A stretch of DNA of 64,000 bases from Azospirillaceae bacterium (GCA_028283825.1 JAPWJW010000003.1:744001-808000), one strand, 5' to 3'. Shown: positions 35,131 to 45,548, counted from the stretch's first letter. Translations and numbers: made by a program. Notes: generated from the sequence alone by a model not told the origin.

Positions 35131-35262
35131 GCCCCTCACGCGCCGGGCGCCAGCATCCGCTGGCTTGGGCTTCCTCGCATTCCAGTCCACTGCGTTTCCC
35201 GGAATGCTCCGGCGGCCCCGGTCAGGGCCTACGGCACGAGGCGCTGCCTCGTGCCGCCAGCA
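35131..35262 (+). repeat. Multi-hairpin dispersed element, copy R4 (best-formed copy)
   Basis: Subfamily A with all four stems. Stem 1 is GCCAGC-ATCC-GCTGGC (35149-35164). Stem 2 is GCATTCC / GGAATGC (35177-35183, 35201-35207). Stem 3 is GGCCCC-GGTC-AGGGCC (35214-35229, one mismatch). Stem 4 is GGCACGAGGC / GCCTCGTGCC (35233-35242, 35246-35255). It fills the whole gap between two convergent stop codons. Confidence 0.9.
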
Positions 35263-36654
35263 TCAGAACGGCGCGTCGATATCGACGACGTCGATCAGCT
35301 TGTGGTTCACGAACTCCTTGATGCCCAGGCCCAGCAATTCGCGGCCGTAGCCCGACCGGCGGATGCCGCCGAAAGGCAGGTCAGCCTTCACCATGGTCGG
35401 GTGGTTGACGAAGACCATGCCGGTGGAGATCTTGCGGGCCACCTCGGCGCCATGCTTCGTATCGGACGTGAACACTGACCCGCCCAGGCCATAGGGGCTG
35501 TCGTTGGCGATACGAACGGCGTCGTCCTCATCCTTGGCGCGGAACAGCATGGAGACGGGGCCGAAGAACTCCCAATAGCGGGCGGGGTTGTCCTCGCCCA
35601 CGTTGGTCAGGATGGTGGGCTGGACGAAGGCGCCTTGGCTGGGAACCTTCGGCCCCACCTCAGTGGCGGTGGCGCCGTGGGCGACGGCCTGGCGGATCTT
35701 GTCCTTGACCTCGTCGGCGGCGGATTGGGACGACAGCGGCGCCAGGGTGGTTTCGGCGTTGAAGGGGTCGCCCGCCTTCAGACCGGCCACGCCAGTCGTG
35801 TACTTGTCCAGGAAGCGATCATAGACCGCGTCGACGATGATCATGCGCTTGGATGAGACACAGACCTGGCCGCCGTTCCAATGCCGGCCGAACACCGCCC
35901 ACTTCGCGGTCTTGTCCAAATCGGCATCCGCCAGCACCACGAAGGCGTCGGCACCGCCCAGCTCCATGGTGGACTTCTTCAGCGCCTTGCCCGCCTGGGC
36001 CGCGATGACGGCACCCGCCCCTTCCGACCCGGTCAGCGCCACACCATGGACGCGCGGGTCGTTCAGGATGGTCTCGATCTGCCCGCGCGTGGCGTACAGG
36101 TTCTTGAACGCCCCCTCCGGCAGGCCCGCCTGGCGCATCAGCACCTCGAACGCCGCCGCACTCTGCGGCACGTTGGAGGCGTGCTTCAGCAGCATGGTGT
36201 TCCCCGCCGACAGCTGCGGCGCGATGATGCGGGCGATCTGGTAATAGGGGAAGTTCCACGGCTCGATGGCCAGCAGCACGCCCAGCGGCTCGCACACCAG
36301 CGTGGCCTCACCCTCCGCCGGATCGGCCACCGGCAGCGTCTCCGGCGCCAACAGCGTCTCGGCATTGCGGGCGTAATATTCGAAGATGGCGGCGGACAGC
36401 TCCACCTCCGCCTTGGCCTCGGTGAACAGCTTGCCCATCTCCAGCGTCAGCAGTCGGGCGTAGGGCTCGGCCTCCTTCCGCAGGATGTCGGCCGCGTTCT
36501 GCATGATGCGGGCCCGTTCGGCGAAGGGCGTCTCCCGCCACGACAGGAACGCGGCGTGGGCGTTGTCGATGGCGTGGCCGACTTCCGCGTCGGTGGCATC
36601 GGGGAAGGTCTTCAGCACTTCGCCGGTATAGGGGTTCGTGGTCGCATAGGTCAT
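35263..36654 (-). CDS. NAD(P)-dependent aldehyde dehydrogenase, succinate-semialdehyde type
   Basis: A 463-residue aldehyde dehydrogenase. Signatures are PWNFPYYQ (cofactor strand), ALTGSEGAG, the general-base glutamate in TMELGGADAFVVLADAD and the nucleophile Cys265 in NGGQVCVSSKR. The short length and the N-terminus YATTNPYTGEVLKTFPDATD match the Sad/GabD-like succinate-semialdehyde branch, which feeds succinate to the TCA cycle. ATG 36652-36654 has AGGGAGCC just upstream. It stands alone, convergent with the FAD oxidase, so the true substrate is unproven. Confidence 0.9.
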   Translation of the reverse strand: MTYATTNPYTGEVLKTFPDATDAEVGHAIDNAHAAFLSWRETPFAERARIMQNAADILRKEAEPYARLLTLEMGKLFTEAKAEVELSAAIFEYYARNAETLLAPETLPVADPAEGEATLVCEPLGVLLAIEPWNFPYYQIARIIAPQLSAGNTMLLKHASNVPQSAAAFEVLMRQAGLPEGAFKNLYATRGQIETILNDPRVHGVALTGSEGAGAVIAAQAGKALKKSTMELGGADAFVVLADADLDKTAKWAVFGRHWNGGQVCVSSKRMIIVDAVYDRFLDKYTTGVAGLKAGDPFNAETTLAPLSSQSAADEVKDKIRQAVAHGATATEVGPKVPSQGAFVQPTILTNVGEDNPARYWEFFGPVSMLFRAKDEDDAVRIANDSPYGLGGSVFTSDTKHGAEVARKISTGMVFVNHPTMVKADLPFGGIRRSGYGRELLGLGIKEFVNHKLIDVVDIDAPF

Positions 36655-37019
36655 GGCATGGGCTCCCTAGAACGGTGCGGGCCGGCCGGCGCAAATCGCG
36701 GGCGGGCCGAAAATCCGATGGAACCCCAATGGAATAACCTTCCCCGGCCCCCGGCCTTGACCTGGAACAATTCGGTCGCCAGCAGGCCAACCCTGGACTT
36801 TGGTGGCCTTGACGGACCGTGTCGGTGACCCCATGACGCCTGTTCCATCATGGTTGGCTCGCCCCCACATACGCGCGGGGTTGCCCTTCGCCCCCCGCAC
36901 CTTGCATTCGGGCAACGCCGGGGCTAGCTTCCGGCACGCAAGGTGAGGGTGCGCCGCCGGCCCTGAATGGCGCGCATCTTCGCCTTTCCCCGGCCTCCAA
37001 CGATTGGATTTGCGGCCCC
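36655..37019. other. Intergenic region upstream of purQ
   Basis: About 365 bases between divergent genes. I looked for purS, which often precedes purQ, and do not find it. No clear operator or riboswitch is visible. A weak promoter-like TTGCAT...CTAGCT lies near 36902-36930. Confidence 0.5.
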
Positions 37020-37705
37020 ATGAAGTCCGCCGTCATCGTCTTTCCCGGTTCCAATTGCGAACGGGACATCGCCGTGGCTTTGGAACAAGTTTCCGGCCAC
37101 AAGACCGTGCTCGCCTGGCACCGTGACACCGACCTGCCCGAGGTCGATGTCATCGCCGTTCCCGGCGGCTTCTCCTACGGCGACTATCTGCGCTGCGGCG
37201 CCATGGCCGCCAACTCGCCCATCATGCGGGTGGTGAAGGAGCGCGCGGCCAAGGGCGTCAAGGTCATCGGCGTCTGCAACGGCTTCCAGATCCTGACCGA
37301 AGCGGGGCTGCTGCCCGGCGCGCTGATCCGCAACCAGTCGCTGAAGTACGTCTGCAAGACGGTGGACCTGAAGGTGGAGAACACCGACAGCCCCTTCACC
37401 AAGGGCTACACCCAGGGCCAACGCATCGGCATCCCGGTCGGCCATGGCGAAGGCAACTACGTCGTGGATGATGAGACGCTGAAGCGCCTGGAAGGCGATG
37501 GCCGCGTGGCCTTCCGCTACACCGATGCCGAGGGCGTGGTGAATGCGGCCGGCAACCCCAACGGCGCCACCAACAACATCGCCGGCATCTTCAACGAGAC
37601 GCGCACCGTGCTGGGCATGATGCCCCACCCGGAACGCGCTTTCGATCCCCAGCACGGCAACACCGATGGCCGTGCCGTGTTTACCAGCCTGCTGGAGAGC
37701 CTGTC

Positions 37706-37709
<4 letters not shown>
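37020..37709 (+). CDS. purQ: Phosphoribosylformylglycinamidine synthase subunit PurQ (glutaminase)
   Basis: A 229-residue class I glutamine amidotransferase that releases ammonia for step four of purine synthesis. The triad is complete: Cys86 in GVCNGFQIL, with His203 and Glu205 in MPHPERAF. The N-terminus [16 protein letters not shown] is the family hallmark. It partners with the small form of PurL and with PurS. Its stop overlaps the GTG start of purL by four bases. Confidence 0.97.
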
Positions 37710-39931
<2,222 letters not shown>

Positions 39932-39954
39932 CCGCCTGACATCCGTGCAACAAT

Positions 39955-40088
39955 CGACGGCATGAGCTAGCCTCATGCCGTCGTAGCCTGCGACCGCAGG
40001 CGCCGGAGATTTCTGGGAAGCGTCAGCGGACTGGAAATCGAGGACAAGCCAAGCCGGCGGATGCCGGCGCCCGGTGCTTGAGGGAACA
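39955..40088 (-). repeat. Multi-hairpin dispersed element, copy R5
   Basis: Subfamily A, inverted relative to R1-R4. On the plus strand the order is stem 4 CGACGGCATGAG / CTCATGCCGTCG (39955-39966, 39972-39983), stem 3 GCCTGC-GACC-GCAGGC (39986-40001), stem 2 GATTTC / GAAATC (40008-40013, 40034-40039) and stem 1 GCCGGC-GGAT-GCCGGC (40053-40068). It fills the purL-bolA gap. Stem 3 is completely different in sequence from R1 and R4 yet pairs perfectly. Confidence 0.88.
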
Positions 40089-40105
40089 CTGAAAGGAACA
40101 AACCC

Positions 40106-40342
40106 ATGGCCATGGACGCGTCTGAGATCGAGCGTTTGATCCGGGAGGGCATTCCGGGCGCCGAAGTGCGCATCGAGGACCTGCGGGGCGATGGCGACCA
40201 TTACGCCGCCTATGTCTCCGCGGCGGCCTTCAAGGGCAAGAGCCGGGTGGCACAGCACCAGATGGTCTACGCGGCGCTGGGTGGCAAAATGGGCAATGAA
40301 CTCCATGCCTTGGCCCTGACCACGGCGGCGACGCAGGACTGA
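40106..40342 (+). CDS. bolA: BolA family protein
   Basis: A 78-residue class-II KH-like protein (MDASEIERLIREGIPGAEVR, KSRVAQHQMVYAALGGKMGN with the conserved histidine). BolA proteins of this short type bind monothiol glutaredoxins and share a [2Fe-2S] cluster; the partner gene grxD follows at 40554. ATG 40106 has AAAGGAA upstream. The pairing suggests a role in iron-sulfur trafficking. Confidence 0.94.
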   Translation: MAMDASEIERLIREGIPGAEVRIEDLRGDGDHYAAYVSAAAFKGKSRVAQHQMVYAALGGKMGNELHALALTTAATQD

Positions 40343-40553
40343 TCTGAGAAGATCGCGCAGCGGTATACCGGTTGTTCCCACTGGACAGACGGCCCGCGCG
40401 CGCTCATTTATTGCACGTGGGTTGCTGGATGAACTTGTTCACCGGGAACGGTAACATGGTTGCCAGCGCTATCCGGGCCCCTGCCCGGTTCAGGTTTGAC
40501 CGCCGGTCGCCGCTATCTTGAGCGGCGGGATGGCACCAGAGGATCGATCGTAC

Positions 40554-40892
40554 ATGGACAAGACCGTCGAAGAACGCATCCGCCGCGACATCACCGAGAA
40601 CGACGTCGTGCTCTATATGAAGGGCACGCCCGTGTTCCCGCAGTGCGGCTTCTCCGCCGCCGTCGTGCAGGTGTTGAGCCACCTGGGCGTGAAGTTCAAG
40701 GGCATCGACATCCTGGTCGATCCGGCCCTGCGCCAGGGCGTCAAGGAATTCAACAACTGGCCGACCATTCCCCAGTTGTTCGTGAAGGGTGAATTCATCG
40801 GTGGCTGCGACATCGTCCGCGACATGTATGAGTCGGGCGAGCTGGTGCAGCTGCTGGCCGAAAAGGGCGTCGCCTCGCAGGCCGCCGCCTAA
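40554..40892 (+). CDS. grxD: Monothiol glutaredoxin, Grx4 family
   Basis: A 112-residue glutaredoxin with the CGFS active site (Cys31 in FPQCGFSAAVV), KGTPVFP and WPTIPQLFVKGEFIGGCDI for glutathione binding. Such proteins carry a glutathione-ligated [2Fe-2S] cluster and hand it on, often with BolA. ATG 40554 is chosen (AGAGGA about 10 bases upstream) over an in-frame ATG at 40518. A terminator follows at 40917. Confidence 0.96.
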   Translation: MDKTVEERIRRDITENDVVLYMKGTPVFPQCGFSAAVVQVLSHLGVKFKGIDILVDPALRQGVKEFNNWPTIPQLFVKGEFIGGCDIVRDMYESGELVQLLAEKGVASQAAA

Positions 40893-40916
40893 GCGACAGC
40901 GCCGCGCACTCACGTG

Positions 40917-40954
40917 AAAAGGGCCGCCCCGGGAAACCGGGCGCGGCCCTTTTT
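40917..40954 (+). terminator. Rho-independent terminator after grxD
   Basis: A GC-rich stem AAAAGGGCCGC(C)CCGG with loop GAAA and CCGGG(CG)CGGCCCTTTT, ending in a run of five T, lies 24 bases after the stop codon. The A-run on the left makes it usable in both directions, and it may also end the small minus-strand gene. Confidence 0.88.
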
Positions 40955-40978
40955 AATGGCCCCAGGGGCCGTGCTTCC

Positions 40979-41053
40979 TCAATGGAACATCAGGTAGATG
41001 ATGATCAGAACGGGAAGCGGAACACCCAGCAGCCACAGAATTCCGTACCTCAT
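40979..41053 (-). CDS. 24-residue hydrophobic membrane peptide
   Basis: A tiny frame encoding MRYGILWLLGVPLPVLIIIY followed by LMFH: one helix with a proline kink. A clear ribosome-binding site (GAGGGGAG, about 9 bases) and an EcfG-type promoter about 65 bases upstream support expression. Similar short peptides are, as I recall, common in alphaproteobacteria and often lack annotation. A role in the general stress response is inferred from the promoter only. Confidence 0.7.
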   Translation of the reverse strand: MRYGILWLLGVPLPVLIIIYLMFH

Positions 41054-41115
41054 CGCGACGATCTCCCCTCAGTTCTTGGGATAGGGCCTGTTTCATTGGC
41101 CCTGACACCGAGGGA

Positions 41116-41140
41116 AACGTTGGAGCGCCGGTTTTGTTCC
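41116..41140 (-). promoter_or_regulatory. EcfG-type (general stress) promoter
   Basis: On the minus strand this reads GGAAC, a 16-base spacer, then CGTT, which is the alphaproteobacterial EcfG consensus GGAAC-N16/17-CGTT. It points to the 24-residue peptide gene. The GGAAC element is one arm of a 10-bp inverted repeat TTTTGTTCCA / TGGAACAAAA (41132-41141, 41152-41161); the other arm gives a second GGAAC facing the opposite gene, followed after 16 bases by GCTT, a weaker match. Confidence 0.65.
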
Positions 41141-41209
41141 AGCAATCGCCATGGAACAAAAGTCCACGCTCACGCTTGAGCGGATGGTCTTTCCCGCTTC
41201 GGAGGCGAC

Positions 41210-41497
41210 ATGTCGAGAAACCCGTGGCTGCGCACCGGCTTCGATAGCTGGATGCTGGGTGTGGAGGCCATGCAGGTCATCACGCTACGCACCTGGAAGC
41301 TGGCGGCCGGCGGTGCGGCGGCACAGACCGAGGCGCAACGCATGGTGACGGAGAAGATCGCGGCCGGCCTGGACCTGCAGCTGCGGGCCATGACGGGGGA
41401 CCTGGGTATGGACGCCCACGGGGCCACCGCCAAGGTGCTGGCCCATTACCGCCGCAAGGTGCGCGCCAACCGGCGGCGGCTGGGAAAGGCGGGATAG
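41210..41497 (+). CDS. Small helical protein (phasin/antifreeze-annotated family)
   Basis: A 95-residue, mostly helical, alanine-rich protein: NPWLRTGFDSWMLGVEAMQV, then ITLRTWKLAAGGAAAQTEAQ and RMVTEKIAAGLDLQLRAMTG. Similar alphaproteobacterial proteins carry the label antifreeze protein or phasin-like; neither function is shown by the sequence. The layout suggests an amphipathic helix bundle that may bind a surface such as a storage granule. It lies opposite the 24-residue peptide gene with a palindromic, possibly EcfG-dependent promoter region between. Confidence 0.6.
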   Translation: MSRNPWLRTGFDSWMLGVEAMQVITLRTWKLAAGGAAAQTEAQRMVTEKIAAGLDLQLRAMTGDLGMDAHGATAKVLAHYRRKVRANRRRLGKAG

Positions 41498-41525
41498 CGC
41501 CTTCCCCATGCTGTTATAGCAATGG

Positions 41526-41679
41526 CCTTTGATCTTGACCGATCAAAGCCCCCCTCAATCGCCGGGCGCCAGCATCCGCTGGCTTGGCTTCCTCAGTTTC
41601 CAGTCCACTGCGTTCCCCGGAAACTTCCGGCGGCCCCAGTCGGGGCCTACAGCGGCACGAGCCAAGGTCTCGTACCGCT
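41526..41679 (+). repeat. Multi-hairpin dispersed element, copy R6
   Basis: Subfamily A with an extra 5' stem CTTTGATC / GATCAAAG (41527-41548). Stem 1 is GCCAGC-ATCC-GCTGGC (41568-41583). Stem 2 is AGTTTCC / GGAAACT (41595-41601, 41619-41625). Stem 3 is GGCCCC-AGTC-GGGGCC (41632-41647). Stem 4 is AGCGGCACGAG / CTCGTACCGCT (41651-41661, 41669-41679, one mismatch). It ends four bases before the convergent sulfotransferase stop codon. Confidence 0.9.
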
Positions 41680-41683
41680 GGCC

Positions 41684-42694
41684 TTATTCCCTGCCGCGCA
41701 CCCGGGACCACGTCTTGCCAGCCTGGCGCAGGACGCTGTACCAGCGCTCCCGGACACTCCACAGCGCCGGCGGGTGGGTGGCCTCTTCCAGATAGCCCAG
41801 CGACAGCAGCGTGGGTTCGATCAGGCGCAGCACCTGGCGTCGCTGGCGGCGGTGGCGCACATGCTTGCCGATGGCGCCGCGGCGCACGGACTTGGATCGT
41901 TCCGTCAGGGCCGCCTCATCCACCGGACGCTCCAGGAAGGCCAGGATGCGGCGGGAGACGGGGATGAAGTCCCGGCACAGATCCTCATACCGCACCTCCA
42001 GGTACCGGCCGGGCAGCATGATGCCATAGTTGCGCCCCACCTCCACGCTGTTCAGCCAATGCAGGGCGTTATAGATGTGCGGCCGGCGAACATAGGCGCG
42101 GTTGGTCATGGACAGGCCGCGCCAGCCTTCGATCTCGGCATTGTTGAAGTAGACCTTGCGCCAGAACTTGGTCTGCGGCGGCACATGGTCGCTGAAGGCC
42201 ACGTCCAGGCCGTCGCGCAGCAGGTGGACGAAACGCGCCTTGGGGAAAACGGCGGCGATGATGGGCACGATGTAGGTGCTCTCGCACAGCTTCCAGCCCC
42301 AGGGGGAGCGGCCGTCATAGCCCGTCAGGTGCTCCATGATGGCGGTGACGAACAGGGCCTCCAGATCGGCCGGCCATTCCTCGTCCCACAGCACCTGATA
42401 GTTCGGATAGTAGTCCTCCACCAGCCGCTCGATCAGCGGCAGGATGGCCATGGCGTCGTTGGACTCATTCAGCTTGCCGCCGATGAATATCCCCTGGTCG
42501 TCCAGCATCTGCGCCAGCAGGCGGCTGCCGGAGTGCGACTTGTTGTAGACCACCACGGGCGCCGGCAGGTCGGCAAAGCGGCGCCGCAGCCGTTCGATCG
42601 TTCCGCCCTGATTGGCGACCTGACGTACCCGGGCCGGCGCCACGGCGGCGGCCTGGGACTGCGTCCCCCAATTCTTGGCATATGCGTTCGACAA
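41684..42694 (-). CDS. Sulfotransferase family protein
   Basis: A 336-residue protein. The 5'-phosphosulfate loop is seen as YNKSHSGSRLLAQML (about 50-64) and the 3'-phosphate motif as FVHLLRDGLDVAFSDH (about 158-173), both characteristic of PAPS-dependent sulfotransferases. The acceptor could be a glycan, lipid or protein tyrosine. The start codon is TTG 42692-42694, with GGGG seven bases upstream. A long AT-rich region precedes it. No other sulfation genes are next to it. Confidence 0.8.
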   Translation of the reverse strand: MSNAYAKNWGTQSQAAAVAPARVRQVANQGGTIERLRRRFADLPAPVVVYNKSHSGSRLLAQMLDDQGIFIGGKLNESNDAMAILPLIERLVEDYYPNYQVLWDEEWPADLEALFVTAIMEHLTGYDGRSPWGWKLCESTYIVPIIAAVFPKARFVHLLRDGLDVAFSDHVPPQTKFWRKVYFNNAEIEGWRGLSMTNRAYVRRPHIYNALHWLNSVEVGRNYGIMLPGRYLEVRYEDLCRDFIPVSRRILAFLERPVDEAALTERSKSVRRGAIGKHVRHRRQRRQVLRLIEPTLLSLGYLEEATHPPALWSVRERWYSVLRQAGKTWSRVRGRE

Positions 42695-43023
42695 GAGTTT
42701 GCCCCATCACAGTGAACGGCCGCACCTCCCCACGCCCGGAGCAATCCAGGTGATTGTGCGGCTTGTAGTCACAGGACGTTTTGTGACCTTCCTATTACGT
42801 TCCGCGATGAAGAACCCTATCTCCACTGGACGAAGAAAATTGGCTTCTTTCAGTTCCTCCCAGCATTACCAAAGTCGTAAAAAATTTATTGGAATATCAA
42901 TGAAATCAGGATGTTAAATACGTTCATTGCAGTTATGCATGTTACTGTTATACTGTTCGTTATATTCACGTACGCCTAATGTTGTATGGGCCGGCACGGC
43001 CAAATCACACGCCCCGCGCGCGC
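42695..43023. other. AT-rich intergenic region upstream of the sulfotransferase gene
   Basis: About 330 bases between rpsD's terminator and the sulfotransferase. The stretch 42780-42990 is clearly poorer in GC than the rest of the window and contains several promoter-like hexamers, but no frame with protein-like composition. It may hold the sulfotransferase promoter, possibly bound by a silencing protein; it may also be acquired DNA. Confidence 0.45.
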
Positions 43024-43057
43024 AAAAGAAAAGGCCGCACCCAAGGGATGCGGCCTG
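43024..43057 (-). terminator. Rho-independent terminator of rpsD
   Basis: On the minus strand AGGCCGCATCCC-TTGGGTGCGGCCT is followed by TTTCTTTT. The stem pairs GGCCGCA with TGCGGCC. It is 51 bases past the rpsD stop codon. Confidence 0.85.
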
Positions 43058-43108
43058 ATCTTGAAAGCGGCCCCCCGGATGCCCGGGGAGCCGAAACGCG
43101 GACCTGGA

Positions 43109-43723
43109 TTAACGCGAGTAGTATTCGACGACCAGGTTCGGTTCCATGGTGACCGGGTACGGCACATCGGCCAGGCCCGGGCCACGGACGAAGGTGCCCT
43201 TCAGGGCGCCGGTGTCGACCTGCACGTATTCCGGAATGTCGCGCTCACCCGAGGCGGAGGCCTCCAGGATGATGGCGAACTGCTTGGCCTTCTGGCGCAC
43301 TTCGATGGTGTCGCCGTCCTTCACCCGGTAAGAGGCGATGTTCAGGCGCTTGCCGTTCACCAGGATGTGGCCGTGGTTGATGATCTGGCGCGCGGCGAAC
43401 GGGGTCGGCGCGAACTTCATGCGGTACACCACCGCGTCCAGGCGGCGCTCCAGCAGCTGCACCAGGTTCTCACCGGTGTCGCCCTTGCGACGGACGGCTT
43501 CCTGGTAGATGCGGCGGAACTGACGCTCGCCGATGTTGGCGTAGTAGCCCTTCAGCTTCTGCTTGGCCATCAGCTGCAGACCGAAGTCCGACGGCTTCTT
43601 GCGGCGCTGGCCGTGCTGGCCGGGGCCGTATTCGCGGCGGTTGACCGGGCTCTTGGCGCGGCCCCACAGGTTGACGCCGAGGCGGCGGTCAATCTTGTAC
43701 TTGGACTCTAAACGCTTGCTCAT
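43109..43723 (-). CDS. rpsD: 30S ribosomal protein S4
   Basis: A 204-residue ribosomal protein that nucleates assembly of the small subunit. Signatures are [40 protein letters not shown], the S4 RNA-binding domain [20 protein letters not shown] and [17 protein letters not shown], and the C-terminus [13 protein letters not shown] 43721-43723 has GGAG 8 bases ahead, so an in-frame ATG six codons upstream is rejected. It is transcribed alone, with its own promoter and terminator, as in many alphaproteobacteria. Confidence 0.97.
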   Translation of the reverse strand: MSKRLESKYKIDRRLGVNLWGRAKSPVNRREYGPGQHGQRRKKPSDFGLQLMAKQKLKGYYANIGERQFRRIYQEAVRRKGDTGENLVQLLERRLDAVVYRMKFAPTPFAARQIINHGHILVNGKRLNIASYRVKDGDTIEVRQKAKQFAIILEASASGERDIPEYVQVDTGALKGTFVRGPGLADVPYPVTMEPNLVVEYYSR

Positions 43724-43856
43724 CTCTAAGCTCCAAAACACCGCTGACGCGGCTTATTGTCCCGGTAGTTCCATGCCGCTCCGCCGATCGGAACGCATGG
43801 ACGGGGTTAAGGGGAGAGATCCCCCGGACCCACCTTCCCGGGAAGTGAAGGCCGGC

Positions 43857-43884
43857 ACTATAAGCGGCACGGCCCTGAAGTCAA
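43857..43884 (-). promoter_or_regulatory. Sigma-70-type promoter of rpsD
   Basis: On the minus strand TTGACT (43879-43884), a 16-base spacer and TATAGT (43857-43862) are close to consensus. The transcript would have a leader of about 125 bases containing a G-rich/C-rich hairpin (near 43815-43830). Confidence 0.7.
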
Positions 43885-43963
43885 CGGAAAGTGCCGCCCC
43901 CGGCCAGCGCCGGCCGCAGACGGCCCATGCGGCGGAGGAACTGCCGCCCCAGGAGCCTGTCCC

Positions 43964-44668
43964 CTATTCCGCCGCGCGGGATGCCGATTGGCCGACCACG
44001 GCGCGCACGGCTTCCAGTACCGGGCCGGGTTCGGTCCGCGCCAGCCAGTCCGGGCTGACATCGACGTATCGCACCACGCCGTCCCGGTCGACCACCACCA
44101 CGGCCGGCATGGGCAATTCCCAGGTGCCCGTGCCGATGATGTCGCCCAGCGAGACGCCCTTGGCCGTCAACGACGCCTGGGAGGCCGCGTTGGCGGTATA
44201 GAGGATGCCCAGCAGGCGGCCCAGCGCATTGTCACGGTCACTGGCGACAAGGAATGTCAGGTCGTGACGCCGCTTGATCTCCACCAGGCGCTCCGGCACC
44301 TGCGGGCTGACGGCCACCAGTTGCGCGCCCAGGGCCTTCAAGCCCGGCCACAGGTGCCGCTCATAATACGGCAGCGCGATGTTGCAGGCGGGACAGCCGG
44401 CGAAACGGAAAAACACCAGCACCACCGGTCCCGGCGCGCGCAGCGCATCCAGCGCCAGCGGCGCGCCCTCCACATCCGCCAGCACCACGCCGTCCAGCCG
44501 GTCCCCCACCTTGACGAAGGCCTCGACGTCGGCGGTTTCCACCAGTTCGCGCCGTTGGTCGATGTTCACCTTCAACTGCGCCGGATCCATGGTCGCCACC
44601 CGGTGGGCATGCAGGTCGGCGAACAGCTGGGTCAGGCTGGGCTCGGGCGTAATGGACGGTTGGCTCAC
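43964..44668 (-). CDS. Peroxiredoxin-like (AhpC/TSA-related) redoxin
   Basis: A 234-residue thioredoxin-fold protein. The active site is VLVFFRFAGCPACNIALPYY, giving a CPAC pair in the position of the peroxidatic cysteine, and AVVVVDRDGVVRYVDVSPDW marks the C-terminal strand pair. The N-terminal ~60 residues are an added helical part. The family is annotated as peroxiredoxin-like and may reduce alkyl peroxides or disulfides. The start is GTG 44668 with GGAG seven bases ahead. Confidence 0.85.
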   Translation of the reverse strand: MSQPSITPEPSLTQLFADLHAHRVATMDPAQLKVNIDQRRELVETADVEAFVKVGDRLDGVVLADVEGAPLALDALRAPGPVVLVFFRFAGCPACNIALPYYERHLWPGLKALGAQLVAVSPQVPERLVEIKRRHDLTFLVASDRDNALGRLLGILYTANAASQASLTAKGVSLGDIIGTGTWELPMPAVVVVDRDGVVRYVDVSPDWLARTEPGPVLEAVRAVVGQSASRAAE

Positions 44669-44780
44669 GGGCGATCTCCAGCCTCGGGGGGTGGGCTCTT
44701 CCCACTGTGGCAGGGGAAAGCCTTGGAAAAACCCGAGGAATCCTTGATCACCTTATTGGCCGGCGTGAAGTGCGGTGTTT

Positions 44781-45539
44781 TCAGCGTACCGGGGGTTGGG
44801 GTTGGGTGCGCAGTTGTTGCTGGATGTAGATTAATTCCATCGCGGCCAGTTCATCGTCGGGAACGGCCGCCAGAGCCTGGCGATAGGCCGCCTCCGCCTC
44901 ATCCAGCCGATCCATGGCCATGTAAAGGCCACCCAGCCCATCGTAGGCGTCGCGGCTTTCCCGGCCCCGCTCCTCCATGGGCGCCAGGTCCAGCGCGGCG
45001 GTGGCCGCCTGATAGGCCTCCAGCGCCTGGGGCATTTTGTGTTCCGCCTTATAGATGGCGCCCATCTCGACAAGGATGGGGGCGTTGGCCGGCGACAGCA
45101 CGCGCGCCCGTTCCAGACTGGCTTCCGCGCCGGCGACATCATCCAGGGTCAGGAGTTCCCGGCCCTTGTGGTAGTAGGCCATGGACAGCCCCGCCTCCAC
45201 CACCCGGGCCTTCTGCCCCTGGGCCAACGCCTGCTGCATGTAGCGGGTGGCCTCTTCCGCGGTACGGGCGCAGTAAAACCGTCCCTGGACGGCGCGGTAG
45301 CGGCCTTCGTAGATCACGATGATCTTGCTGAAATGGTCATCCACCGCCCGGCGCGCATCCCCCGCCCGCACCGCCAGCAAGCCTTCCATCAGCCAATGAT
45401 GCAGGCCCAGGTCGGGTGTGAGGTCGGCCATAGGCAAATCATTCGTTGCCATCGTGGCGCCAGCGGCGGCACCCGTCCATGGAAGGGCGGCCACACAGAA
45501 GACCAGCGCGATGCGTCTCCAAAGTGCAAGGTTGCACAT
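44781..45539 (-). CDS. Secreted TPR protein (second of a tandem pair)
   Basis: A 252-residue exported protein. A signal peptide (ALWRRIALVFCVAALPWTGA) is followed by four or five tetratricopeptide units (AGAEASLERARVLSPANAPI, ALEAYQAATAALDLAP, DEAEAAYRQALAAVPDDELA). It is paralogous to the gene immediately before it: both share the central block LERARxLSPxNxxxLxExGxxYK and the end IYIQQQ / AYVQQQ. The gap to that gene is 9 bases. Such periplasmic TPR proteins usually assemble with partners; none is identified here. Confidence 0.75.
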   Translation of the reverse strand: MCNLALWRRIALVFCVAALPWTGAAAGATMATNDLPMADLTPDLGLHHWLMEGLLAVRAGDARRAVDDHFSKIIVIYEGRYRAVQGRFYCARTAEEATRYMQQALAQGQKARVVEAGLSMAYYHKGRELLTLDDVAGAEASLERARVLSPANAPILVEMGAIYKAEHKMPQALEAYQAATAALDLAPMEERGRESRDAYDGLGGLYMAMDRLDEAEAAYRQALAAVPDDELAAMELIYIQQQLRTQPQPPVR

Positions 45540-45548
45540 GCCGCCCCT

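Noticed and set aside
35231-35262. Stem 4 of the repeat as an ordinary rho-independent terminator
   Set aside because: No T-run follows on either strand in any of the copies, so it does not meet the standard definition.
40496-40525. Sigma-70 promoter (TTGACC...TATCTT) before grxD
   Set aside because: The spacer is only about 12 bases, too short for a functional promoter.
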